Position numbers and translations under genes: made by a program. A DNA stretch of 64,000 nt from assembly GCF_028554725.1 (NCBI RefSeq), contig NC_071669.1, positions 52,507,001-52,571,000 on the forward strand, read 5' to 3'. Within the stretch, counting starts at the first letter, position 1; each line of letters opens with the position of its first letter. This stretch comes from Zeugodacus cucurbitae. Lineage: Eukaryota > Arthropoda > Insecta > Diptera > Tephritidae. The notes under the pieces are model-generated. The model was given only the letters and a program-made list of their open reading frames with translations. It did not search any database and had not been told where the DNA came from. Shown here in pieces: positions 22,581 through 33,130 of this stretch.

Positions 22581-24281
22581 CCTTAGCACTCATATACTAT
22601 AACAAAACTTAACGTATTGTTACTAAGCATGAGATCATTAAAGTTGGACAGACAACTAATGTACCTACCAACCTACAAACCTGCAATACTAAGCATGAGT
22701 TCACGCAGGCTATTTTATGAATATCTGCTTAAAGTGCTGAGTTATTTAAGATCCATCCAAAGTGCTCAGTTCTTTTTAACCCAGTCAGGTAAATTTCACA
22801 AAATAAAATACATTTATACATTTTCTATATAAAAATACCACACTAACTTCAAAAGCGAATAAACAAAACGTGAGAGTTGCCACCTGTGACGTATGTTGAC
22901 TTAAAATACCACACAAACTACAGTTAATCTCATGAAACTACATGTGTATTTCCTGCCTGTGCTTTGAATAAAAAATCATCAGCTGATTAAACACATGTCA
23001 ACTCGGCGTGCAGCACAGCTGGAGAAATAAATAAGTGAACGCTTTTAAAGCGAAAAATCAAAAACAGACAGGAATTTAAATATACATGTGAGCATTGTAA
23101 ATTTAGTTGAGTTGGAGAAAGGGAGTTCTACTAAGCAGAAGCACTCAGCTTAACGCAAAACTATTTAGCATTGTACCTTATCCTACTTATCCGCTTACGT
23201 TGCGCCGTGTTTTTATTTCATTTCATGCACGCGGCTTTGTTTTTGCTTTGCCGTCGCCATTTTGCACTCAATTGCGCCTTTTGTCGTAAAACTTTAATCC
23301 CATACAGGTGTTCCGGAATCGGCGCTACTTATTTTATTATTTTTAGAGCCATGAAAAATTCATTGAAAACTCCGCTTGGAAAATTTTAGAGTTTCCAGCC
23401 AGCGCTAGGCGAGAGAGAGAGTGGGAGCGCGGGAGTGGGTGTACAAAAACCAGCAGCTGGCAAGTAAGACAAAGCATGAAAGGATAAACACATAAGAGTA
23501 GTATATGCATAGCAGCTGGATCTGGTAAAGTCACGCTGGCAGAGCGAAGCAGCAAGGCAGCTCTAGCTCGCATAATTGACAACGCAGGTGTGTGGCATGT
23601 GGCATGCGGTTGACAGCAATGAGGTGGCAAAAAATTACACACATACTTCGGTATGCACGGAAATCTAAAGGCGGCAGCAACAACAAGTTTATGTTTGTTG
23701 TAAAAAAACCGGGAGGCACTCGACTTAGTCAGTTGCAGGTGGAGTCTGGTACTCAAAAATTATAGTGAAGGCTAATGTACATACATATGTATATGTAGTG
23801 TTATAAAGTGTACTCATGTGATTACTGCATGCTGAACTATCTCATTGGCTCCATGCTCGCTCACATTCGCCACGTGTGCATGAGTTCATACTTTTATTAA
23901 ACGCTTACTTTATCTTTGTCTAACATTTTAAAATAATTTTCAGTCAACTTTGTGCTTTATATGGAACTATGTAGTTGGAAATTTTATATTATTAAATTAT
24001 TTCTGTAAAAATCTGGTTAAAAAAATTTAAGTGATTTTCTTATGATGATTAATAAAAAATATATAATATCATATCTGCTGAGAATTGGTACCACGTCTTT
24101 CTTTTACTCATTAAAACAAACAATTAAGTTAAATCTAATATAACATTGTTCGAAAAAAACTATATCTGGCAAACACGAAATCACATGAAGTGCTGTAACT
24201 CTATAAGCAGTTAGATAATTTGATTACTTGAAAGATTTCAACTAAGTGGTATTACATTTTCTTAATTTATTCCAGGTCTAA
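22581..24281. other. Unique sequence with a GC-richer island near 23.4-23.7 kb
   Basis: AT-rich flanks surround a gag-rich and CA-containing block (23400-23720). Open frames here (up to 137 codons on the minus strand) are compositional and lack domains. No gene or RNA recognised. Confidence 0.45.
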
Positions 24282-24283
24282 TA

Positions 24284-25227
24284 AAGGGTGATTTTTTAAG
24301 AGCTTGATAACTTTTAAAAAAAAAAAAAACGCATAAAATTTGCAAAATCTCATCGGTTCTTTATTTGAAACGTTAGATTGGTTCATGACATTTACTTTTT
24401 GAAGATAATTTCATTTAAATGTTGACCGCGGCTGCGTCTTAGGTGGTCCATTCGGAAAGTCCAATTTTGGGCAACTTTTTCGAGCATTTCGGCCGGAATA
24501 GCCCGAATTTCTTCGGAAATGTTGTCTTCCAAAGCTGGAATAGTTGCTGGCTTATTTCTGTAGACTTTAGACTTGACGTAGCCCCACAAAAAATAGTCTA
24601 AAGGCGTTAAATCGCATGATCTTGGTGGCCAACTTACGGGTCCATTTCTTGAGATGAATTGTTCTCCGAAGTTTTCCCTCAAAATGGCCATAGAATCGCG
24701 AGCTGTGTGGCATGTAGCGCCATCTTGTTGAAACCACATGTCAACCAAGTTCAGTTCTTCCATTTTTGGCAACAAAAAGTTTGTTAGCATCGAACGATAG
24801 CGATCGCCATTCACCGTAACGTTGCGTCCAACAGCATCTTTGAAAAAATACGGTCCAATGATTCCACCAGCGTACAAACCACACCAAACAGTGCATTTTT
24901 CGGGATGCATGGGCAGTTCTTGAACGGCTTCTGGTTGCTCTTCACCCCAAATGCGGCAATTTTGCTTATTTACGTAGCCATTCAACCAGAAATGAGCCTC
25001 ATCGCTGAACAAAATTTGTCGATTTGTCGATTTTTCGATTTGTCGAACCGAACACTGATTTTGGTAATAAAATTCAATGATTTGCAAGCGTTGCTCGTTA
25101 GTAAGTCTATTCATGATGAAATGTCAAAGCATACTGAGCATCTTTCTCTTTGACACCATGTCTGAAATCCCACGTGATCTGTCAAATACTAATGCATGAA
25201 AATCCTAACCTCAAAAAAATCACCCGT
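24284..25227 (-). mobile_element. DD41D (rosa-type) mariner with TIRs and TA duplication, internally deleted (R4)
   Basis: The element begins 'aagggtgattttttaagag' at 24284 and ends at 25227 with the reverse complement of 'acgggtgatttttttgagg'; TA borders it on both sides (24282-24283, 25228-25229). At 944 bp it is shorter than a full element of this family (about 1.3 kb). The missing part is inside the transposase gene, at a junction near 25014-25046 filled with repeated 'tttgtcga' words. It is the best-preserved rosa copy here, and probably the youngest mariner in the window. Confidence 0.85.
24392..25114 (-). CDS. Rosa-type (DD41D) mariner transposase, in-frame internal deletion, 240 aa
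   Basis: Cut-and-paste transposase of the Tc1/mariner superfamily (DDE_3-type catalytic core). Residues 1-28 are the start of the N-terminal DNA-binding domain (MNRLTNEQRLQIIEFYYQNQ). The protein then jumps to the catalytic core: the first Asp in ILFSDEAHFWLNGYVNKQ, the second in MWFQQDGATCHTA, and the third in PPRSCDLTPLDYFLWG. There are 41 residues between the second and third, the spacing that defines the DD41D/rosa group. Family members are usually about 340-350 residues, so some 100-110 residues of the DNA-binding domain are gone. The frame stays open, but the protein probably cannot bind its TIRs. Confidence 0.85.
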   Translation of the reverse strand: MNRLTNEQRLQIIEFYYQNQCSVRQIEKSTNRQILFSDEAHFWLNGYVNKQNCRIWGEEQPEAVQELPMHPEKCTVWCGLYAGGIIGPYFFKDAVGRNVTVNGDRYRSMLTNFLLPKMEELNLVDMWFQQDGATCHTARDSMAILRENFGEQFISRNGPVSWPPRSCDLTPLDYFLWGYVKSKVYRNKPATIPALEDNISEEIRAIPAEMLEKVAQNWTFRMDHLRRSRGQHLNEIIFKK

Positions 25228-25447
25228 TATAATATCTAGATAATAAATCAATTGAAAATTTGATATATCCAGTTCGGTATAATAATCTTACACTATATGT
25301 ATTTTATCTAGCTATTTCAGAAACCTTTGAGCACACTTATGAGACACTATTTACTCTCAAAATGAAAACATATAATAACAAATGCTTTAGAATTACTCTA
25401 ACATCTCACTAGTTTGGTTAAAAACCCTAAAATAACTTAATTTTTCC

Positions 25448-25760
25448 ACACTGGATTCGTAATCAGCGACTACAAAAGTCTAAAGTAACGAGTTTCAAGA
25501 GAACCCGGTGAATTGTATCCGCCATTTTGAATTTTGAAAAACCGACACCAGATTCTTAATAAGTGACCCCGAAAACCCCCGAATAGCGAGTTTCAAGCGA
25601 ATCCGATGAATTTTTACAAAAGCTGTTTTGCTGTTTTTTTGGGGTTATCGCAAAACCCTGATCTGATGTTGTTAAATCGACATTGTATTCGGATTCAGCG
25701 TCCCCGAAAACATGAGGTACACATAGTAAGACTCCCAAGTCAGAAATGTTATTATCAAAG
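25448..25760. repeat. Degenerate ~100-bp repeat, two to three units
   Basis: Units share 'ggattcgtaatcagcgac', 'cccgaaaac', 'gcgagtttcaagcgaatccg' and 'atgaat' words. Unit 1 starts near 25451, unit 2 near 25551, and a partial third near 25691 ('ggattcagcgtccccgaaaac'). They are diverged and non-coding. The origin is unknown. Confidence 0.45.
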
Positions 25761-26539
25761 AGATGCACTTAATACGTAAAATTGGAAAACTCGAGTCAAG
25801 TATCATATCTTTTTTTTCACAATACCAAACCACATCAAGGTTAGATCTAACGACAAACATATGGATTCAATTGGAGTTCAATTATTAAAAATTTAAAATG
25901 GTTGAATTAGTGTTATCTGAAAATTTAGAGAACTTGCTAAATCTAGTGTTCATGTGGTTTGAGCGCGATCTCACAATTGATCAATAAAACATGTTTGGGA
26001 AATCGGAAAATGGAATTTACTATAAATAGGAATTAAGTGAAACATTTAATGATTTACTATTTGAGTGTCGATAGTTTCTATACAATATCGATAAAAATTC
26101 GATATTTTTCAAAACGAAAAAGATAACATCTGGCTTCTCGATAGTCGAAATGTTTTGTTTATATCGATAGATTAGGTCTCTAGAATGGAATTCATACCGG
26201 AAATTTAGTTTTTCAATGAAAATTGATTATTTGGAAAGTCATTTCATTCATCTCATTTCATCTCAGGAAAGGAAGATTCGGTCTTCAGCAAAAACGTACC
26301 GACAGCATAGTACCCTGGTATTTATCGACTTTCGATACTGTCATCAAAAATTGACATACTGCTTTACTATCGAATTATTATATGAATTTTAAAAAAGCTT
26401 GACTATAGGGATTAAGAAATCTCAAACGACTATTTTCAGATTTTGCTTCAATATATTTATCAGTATATCTTTAAAAACCTTTCGTCAAGCCGTCTTTTTG
26501 AATTTGCTATAATTTCTTGGGATCATGTGTAGAAGTTCA
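25761..26539. other. AT-rich unique sequence containing a TATCGATA cluster
   Basis: No gene recognised. See the separate entry for the DRE-like motifs at 26065-26380. Confidence 0.45.
26065..26380. promoter_or_regulatory. Cluster of DRE-like (TATCGATA) motifs
   Basis: Perfect TATCGATA at 26086-26093 and 26162-26169, with near matches at about 26068 (gtcgatag), 26138 (ctcgatag), 26325-26336 (atcgactttcgat) and 26365 (ctatcga). In Drosophila this octamer is bound by DREF and by BEAF-32-type insulator proteins near housekeeping promoters. No transcription unit is visible beside it, so function is speculative. Confidence 0.3.
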
Positions 26540-26781
26540 CAAAAGTGAGGAAAGTTTTTGATTGCCATTCACTTGGGAGTGGCCAAAAACGATTCTTCTC
26601 CACATGATTCAAGCAGCTCACGACTTCCGGTTTTAGACCAAGTATCCTCTGGGTAGCTAACAAACATCCGTTTGAAGGCGAGCTAAAGTGAGAAGGCGAA
26701 CCCGATCCCGCAGTTGTGCGTAGAGTTTGGGACCCACCACATAAAAACGAAGTACCAATGAAAAATTGACGAAAGCCTCGG

Positions 26782-27354
26782 ATGAGACACCCCCCTTTTG
26801 ATGACGACCCCTGCAAACGTTTTAAGGATAAGGATTTAAGGGCATGCACCTGGATTGTCCGGACCCTTAATTGGGAAGGTGTCTCTGCCCAGCTGGTTGA
26901 TGTTCTCATACGACTAAAGGCTGACATCACCGCCATCCAAGAAGTGCGATGGGCGGGACAAGGACGGAAGAAGGTGGGTCCTTTTGACATCTACTACAGC
27001 GGCCATATAAAGGAGCGCAAATTTGGTGTTGGATTTGTGGTGGGAGAGAGACTACGTCGCCGAGTCCTGGCATTCACCCCGGTGGATGAAGGTCTTGCCA
27101 CAATCCGCATCAAAGCGAGGTTCTTCAACATATCGCTGATTTGCGCCCACGCCCCAACGGAAGAGAAGGACGATGTGACCAAAGATGCTTTCTATGAGCG
27201 CCTAGAACGTACCTACGAGCGCTGCCCCCGCCACGATGTCAAAATCGTGCTTGGCGATTTTAACGCCAGGGTGGGTAAAGAAGGTGTCTTTGGCACAACA
27301 GTCGGAAAATTCAGCCTCCATGGCGAAACATCGCCAAACGGCCTGAGGCCCTGA
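26782..27354 (+). pseudogene. APE-like endonuclease domain of RTE-C
   Basis: 190 codons open. It resembles the apurinic-type endonuclease of RTE elements: 'ACTWIVRTLN', 'ADITAIQEVRWAGQGR' with the catalytic Glu, 'CAHAPTEEKD', and 'KIVLGDFNARVG' with the catalytic Asp and Asn. The motif normally read as TWNVRT is TWIVRT here, so the conserved Asn is replaced by Ile. The frame ends at a stop created at the deletion junction after 'SPNGLRP'. In the intact element this domain nicks the target DNA to prime reverse transcription. Confidence 0.8.
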
Positions 27355-27360
27355 GGCATG

Positions 27361-28625
27361 CCCGACGCTTGGAATCTCAGTGTGCTCTGCGCTATCCATA
27401 AAAAGGGAGATCCCACAAACTGTGCCAATTACCGTGGGATTAGTCTCATAAATATAGCCTATAAGGTTCTATCGAGAGTACTGTGTGAAAGACTTAAGCC
27501 CACCGTCAACAAACTGATTGGACCTTATCAGTGTGGCTTTAGACCTGGAAAATCCACAACCGACCAGATATTCACCATGTGCCAAATCTTGGAAAAGACC
27601 CGTGAAAATAGGATCGACACACACCACCTTTTTGTCGATTTTAAAGCGTGCTAAAGCACGAAAAGGAGCTGCTTTTATGCCGCGATGTCTGAATTTGGTA
27701 TCCCCGCAAAACTAATTCGGCTAACTAAGTTGACGTTGAGCAACACCAAAATCTCCGTCATGAAGGAAGGACCTCTCTGAGCCGTACAAGGTACAATCTT
27801 CTACAAGAGTGAACAGCTCCTGGCGTACGCCGATGATATTGATATCATCGGAAGCAACAACCGCGCCGTTTGTTCTGCTTTTTCCCGCATGGATAAGGAG
27901 GCGAAGCGAATGGGTCTGGAGGTGAATGAGGACAAGACGAAATATCTCCTGTCATCAAGCAAACAGTCAGCGCACTCGCGTCTTGGCTCCCACGTCACTG
28001 TTGACAGTCATAACTTTGAAGTTGTAGATAATTTCGTATACCTGGGAACCAGTATCAACAACACCAACAATGTCAGCCTCGAAATCCAGCGCAGAATCAC
28101 TCTTGCCAACAGATGCTACTTTGGACTGAGTAGGCAATTGAACAGTAAAGTCCTCTCTCGACGAACCAAAATCAAACTCTATAAGTCGCTCATTATTCCC
28201 GTCCTGCTTTATGGTGCAGAAGCTTGGACGATGTCAACATCAGATGAAACGACACTAGGAGTTTTCGAAAGGAAAATTTTGCGCAAGATTTATGGTCCTC
28301 AGAACATTGGCAGCGGCGAATACCGTAGACGATGGAACGATGAGCTGTACTAGTTATACGACGACATTGACATAGTTCAGCGAATAAAAAGACAGTGGCT
28401 ACACTGGCTAGGTCATGTTGTCTGAATGGACGAAAACACTCCAGCCCTGAAAGTGTTCGATGCAGTACCCGCCGGAGGAAGCCGATGAAGGGGAAGGCCT
28501 CCACTCCGTTGGAGGGACCAGGTGGAGAGCGACCTGGTTACAATTGGGATCTCCAACTGGCGCCGAACTGCGAAGGAGAGAGAGAGGTGGCGCACTATCG
28601 TCGATACGGCTATAACCGGCTAAAC
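27361..28625 (+). pseudogene. Reverse transcriptase and C-terminal region of RTE-C
   Basis: Open pieces read 'PDAWNLSVLCAIHKKGDP' and 'NYRGISLINIAYKVLS' (RT fingers), 'GFRPGKSTTDQIF', then 'FVDFKAC' with a stop, which cuts the motif A region. After a gap it reads QLLAYADDIDIIGSNNRAV (the YADD catalytic motif) at ~27815, 'GLEVNEDKTKYLLSS', 'FVYLGTSINNTN', and the shared C-terminal block to ~28625. Stops occur near 27652, 27779 and 28353. Not functional. Confidence 0.8.
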
Positions 28626-28650
28626 GGTTGAACGCCAATAACATATATAC

Positions 28651-29968
28651 ATAATTTCTTTAAAAAAAAAGTTCATCTAAATTTGAAGTAAATAGTTTTG
28701 TAACCATTGTTACTAAAAAATTTAGGCAATATTTCTGAACTCATTGCATAGTACTCGATGTTTGAGATCTTAGTAATGGCATCCCTGATTAATTTTTGAA
28801 AGTACACCCTTGAAGTTCTGAGATCAATAGCTTCTTAGTTTCACATTGCTAGGGTAATCGGTACAAACACCGTTAGGTATTATTAATTAAGCAACATGCA
28901 TTTACAACGTAATTTTTTTAATCGAAACGATATTCTGTCATCTCTATTAAAAATTTTCAAAGTCACGTATTCAACATTTCCCACAGGGTTGGAATGCTGC
29001 GTCCGTCTCTATTGCGTCAGCCAACCTACGCAATGAAAACTATTTTCAACCCAATGTGAATTTATTGTGCTGCCAGCTAAATTGTTTAAATTCCAATTCC
29101 CAGAGAAGAACGAAAATCAAAGTAGAACAAAACAAAAAAAGCGCAGAATGCAGCAGTGCCTTATACGCACGTACGCAAGTAAATTGTGGAGGAAAATAGT
29201 AAAATAAAGAAAATGCGAACAAATGGGCATAGCATAAATTCTAAAACTCATCTGTCAACGCAAATCGCCTATCAACTCTCGATGCCATGCAGTGTGGCGC
29301 TGAAATAATGGCGTCGGCTGGCAGCCGATGGCTGAATCGCAATGACAAGGACTGAGTTGGGTAGCCGCCGAGAGTGCGTGGGGTAAAAACGACAATTTGA
29401 TTTGGAAAGGCTTAGCAAGGCTGGCGTTCGATGTGTGTTTTATGTATTTTTTGTTCTTAAATTTTTTTCTCAATACTTTTTTCCGGCTGGAAAGTACTAG
29501 CGCCCTGATAGTATTGGGATAATTTTGATTGAGGGTAAGTAAGTATATAAGTGCGTTGGTTGTAGTAATTCGACTGCCAAAACATGTCAGGATTGCCATC
29601 AACGGACAACAGCTTGCACGCTCACTAAGCGGGTATTAGTCTCTGTCAGCAGTTTGTCGGCGCTTTGCTTTATATGCTTGTTTTTTACTCGGATCTCAGG
29701 GGTTTGGTGGGGTTATATTAGAACCTGTGTTTATGTATTTGATGGCTAGTGCGGTGCTTAGGCTTTATGATACAGCCAATTAGATGGCTGTAAATTCGGA
29801 TATGAAGGTTTAATACTAACGTAACCTCTTTCCACTATTTGTAAGTTTTTTTAACTAAAGCTTCATCTGAAGAACTCGCGCTAGTTTCAACATACGCAGC
29901 ACAAATTGAATGAATTACTTCAATTGGATAAATTTGTGAAAAAAATAGAATATGTATGTGTATAAAGA
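28651..29968. other. Unique sequence, no gene recognised
   Basis: AT-rich, with a moderately GC-rich part around 29240-29400. Short frames without domains. No RNA gene or transposon found. Confidence 0.5.
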
Positions 29969-31226
29969 ACAAGTAAGGAAGGGCTAAGTTCTGGTATAAT
30001 CCAACATTATATACTCTAGCAATTCATTTATTATTGTTATATTCGCCATAAATTTACTAGAATAAAGAAATTCTGAAATATTAACCGATATATGCGGTTT
30101 AAAGTCCACCGGAAGTTTAAAAATCCGTGTAGGAGGTATATGGAGGCTAGAGGAAATATTGATCCAACTTGTCCATTTTTGGTACAGAACCAAACAATTA
30201 GAAAAAACATACCTCCTTTGAATTTCTTTTGAATATCTGAGAGATTTACCGATATTTTCGATAACAAATTAGTCAAAGGCTCTGAGTTCCTCATGTCCGA
30301 TAACTGGGGCCCTGAAAAGTTATATTCCGATTTCGGTGATTTTTATACAGTAGAAATAAAGTATTTGTGCAAAGTTTTGTTCCGATATATTCAGTGCTTC
30401 TTGACTTATCTATTGTAAAATGAACCAATCATTTGGACTTCGAAATTGTGGTATATGGTAACTAAACATGATTGTGAACCGATTTCCCCCATTTTCCATG
30501 ACAAAAAAATTATTCGAACCAAATTTCTGAGTATTTTCTGAGATATGGGTTTTGACACATATTGTAAACGAATTCGAACGAATTTGAGTGTAGTCCTTGT
30601 GTGAAATTTAAGAACTTTACCATGAAATTTAAGGTTTCTGGTATTTTGCCTTACTGAATTATAATATTTTTAGTAGTTTTCAACATAACCTGAGTATGGG
30701 AGGTAGGCGCGGTTATATTCCGATTTTCCATTTTTAGATTGCATAAAGAAATGGCTAAAAGAAACGAGCATAGAGAGTTCGGTTGATATAGCTTTAGTAG
30801 TTTCAGAGATATGTTCAAAACCCTTAGTAGTGAGCGGGGCCATGCCCATTTTCCCAAAAAAATTTCGTTCAAATATGCCCCTCCATAGTGCCATACTTAA
30901 TACCAACTTTTACTTCCATAGCTTAATTTATGGCTTAGTTATAGCTTTTTATATGGTTTCGGTGATTGCCATTTTGTGGGCATGGCAGTGGTCCGATTTC
31001 GCCCATCGACGAAAGCAACCTTCTTATGGTGTCAAGAAATACGTTTTATTAACGGACGGACAGACTCGTCACCCTGATTACTTTGGTATATATAACTATC
31101 CTATATCTATCCTATATATAGCCTATATCTATGTAACTCGTTTATTTTTATATTTATATTTAAAAACAACTGTCATGTGAACGAAACTATTACACTCTCA
31201 TTGCAACTAGTTGCGAAAGTATAAAA
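29969..31226 (+). repeat. Family A dispersed repeat, longest copy with both ends (A5)
   Basis: Starts 'aacaagtaaggaagggctaa' followed by a decayed form of the terminal hairpin (GTTCGG-CCGAAC in A3) and 'tatactctagcaa'. It ends with 'gtgaacgaaactattacact', the perfect palindrome GCAACTAGTTGC and 'gaaagtataaaa'. The ends are therefore subterminal inverted repeats (tatactct-cgcaa against tgcga-agtata) plus hairpins. At 1258 bp it is the fullest copy. Two overlapping short frames are chance; no protein is encoded. Confidence 0.7.
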
Positions 31227-32862
31227 AGAATAATGAACATCGAGATCTCCGATTAGGTCGGCCCACTTGATCTGTACTAAAATAATTTATATTAGGTCAA
31301 TCCCCTGTATTATTGCAGGCAGATTAACCCTTACATCTTATGTGCATAGATACAAAAGTCATTCATTGGTCATTGGTGAGTGCGTGGAATGATTTTTATA
31401 CCAAGTGCTAAATTCTGGATTTGCTTTTTTAAAGAAGGCCTATTTTCAACTAATGTTAAGATGTTAAGTCATCATTCTTTTCGGAGTAATTAAGGAAATC
31501 TTCTCAAATAAAAAACGTCTTCTCATTCTCCTCATGAATCCTTCTAGGATTTAGAGCTTAGTAAAAGTAGCTTACTGTGTATTCTAGGAAGAGATTGAGT
31601 GGTTCAAATTGCTAGGCAATTTTAATTGTAATCCCGTGCAAAGTCAAGGCAATTAGTGAAACCACGAAAAGTCCGAGTAGAGTGATACAACAAAAAAAAA
31701 AAGAAAAAGCGGCGAATACCTGTATAGGGCTAAAGGCTTAAGCTACCACAAATCACAAATATGTGTGATTGTGTTTACATGCGCCTGCGGTTGGCTAAAG
31801 GCTTTACGAACAATATCACCAACGGAATGTGAGAAACAATGCGTGTTTGCCGAGCCTACAGGGTAAATGTACACACATGTAAGTAAGCTTATGTGAAAGT
31901 GTTTGTGTGTGTGTGCGTTCAATACATGCCCGCATACAAACGACTGGTGGCCACAAGAAAACCTCTCGAACGCAAATTGCCTAAATAGCCGACAAAACGC
32001 AGCTCGCATACAAGCATAGCAATCGAAGAAAACAATTATTCGTGGAATATGTGGAGGTGATGTGTGCGTATGTATGCATGTGTGTGTATGACTCATGCTT
32101 GCATTTGACAATTGATAGATGATCTGCTCTGCGGGCGACTTAGCGGTCGGTCGGTCACTCAGTTGGTCGCTCGGCTGTCGTTTTGACTGATTTAGTCCTT
32201 TCGCTTGATGGCTGCTCTCGCCAGTGCCGCCGATGGCAGTACAGGGTGTGCATGGTGTGGAAATGATAAACCGTGACACATATGAAGACACGCACATACT
32301 TGTAGTTGTATATGTGTCTGTTTGTGCTGAAGTATGGGCGTTCCTTTGTCTCCTGTTGGTGCTGAGTGTGACCGGAAGCGCATAAATTTTCAATTCCTAC
32401 ACCATTTAATGGTGCTTGTAATACATACATATATATTCACACGTGTGTGTGTGTTTGTTGTATTTAATTGTATATAATAGCTTGGCTTTTGTTGCTATTG
32501 TAATATTTATTTATTTCGCAAGTTCTGATATTGCAATTAGTCTATCAATTTGTGGTTTACAAATGATGTAATGAAATTAAAGTTGAAACCTTAATTAAAT
32601 TTGGCATTTGTGCGGTTTTTCTATTGTTTGTGGTGCTAACATGCGGATAGAATTGGAAACGCTATAATTCATTTAATTGCTGAATTATTAAAGGTGGCAT
32701 TTAAATTGCTTTTATGCAGAGACTTTTTTATATGACAGTACTCCGGGGAATAGTTTGTCAAGCATTTGTAGCTGCAAATTATATTCCAAAAAATTCCAAT
32801 TTCCACGCTTTTCATTTTAAATTCAGTAAAATTTTCTAAATAAAACTAATTTTAATTATTTT
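31227..32862. other. Unique sequence with CA/TG microsatellites
   Basis: 31740-32440 is rich in TG/CA repeats and lacks stops on the minus strand for 216 codons, but that frame is His/Thr/Cys-biased and overlaps other long frames, so I do not call a gene. The flanks are AT-rich with nothing recognised. Confidence 0.45.
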
Positions 32863-33130
32863 TAGAATAAATAATTTCATTATGGTATGTGGCTTTGCTC
32901 GCCTAAATGTAGGCAACATATTTAGAAGACATACATATTTTACGGCATTTAGAAAAATAATTTTGGGAGTGAAATATTCTATTCAATTTTACCAATAAAA
33001 TTATTTCTAATTATTTTTAGATTAAAAGTAAAAACTATCATTATGGTATGTGTCTTCGCTCAAGCTTGCCTAAATGTAGGTAACAATTTTCGAACATACG
33101 ATACATAAAATGTTGACCAAATGTAGGCAA
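32863..33130. repeat. Diverged direct repeat with GCCTAAATGTAGGC palindromes
   Basis: 'catta­tggtatgtg' followed by 'gcctaaatgtaggcaacat' occurs near 32880-32920 and again near 33040-33085 (offset about 155 bp), with a third partial copy of the palindromic word at ~33119. Related words (gcctaattgtaggc) occur in the 367-bp tandem at 52 kb. Non-coding, unknown family. Confidence 0.45.

Larger units (their letters stand above)
26540..28650 (+). mobile_element. RTE-like LINE, longest copy (RTE-C), internally deleted
   Basis: Contains in order a presumed 5' region (26540-26780), an endonuclease domain (26782-27354), part of the reverse transcriptase (27361-27850) and the conserved C-terminal region (27850-28625). 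It ends in 'acgccaataacatatatacat'. The junction at ~27350 fuses the endonuclease tail straight to the RT fingers, so a few hundred codons are missing. A second gap removes the segment between RT motif A and the YADD motif. Stops and frameshifts are present. No target duplication was resolved. Confidence 0.85.

Noticed and set aside
26523..26990. 155-codon frame on the minus strand
   Set aside because: It is the antisense of the RTE-C 5' region and endonuclease.
31743..32393. 216-codon open frame on the minus strand
   Set aside because: His/Thr/Cys-biased translation driven by CA/TG repeats, overlapping other long frames; no domain or splice context.
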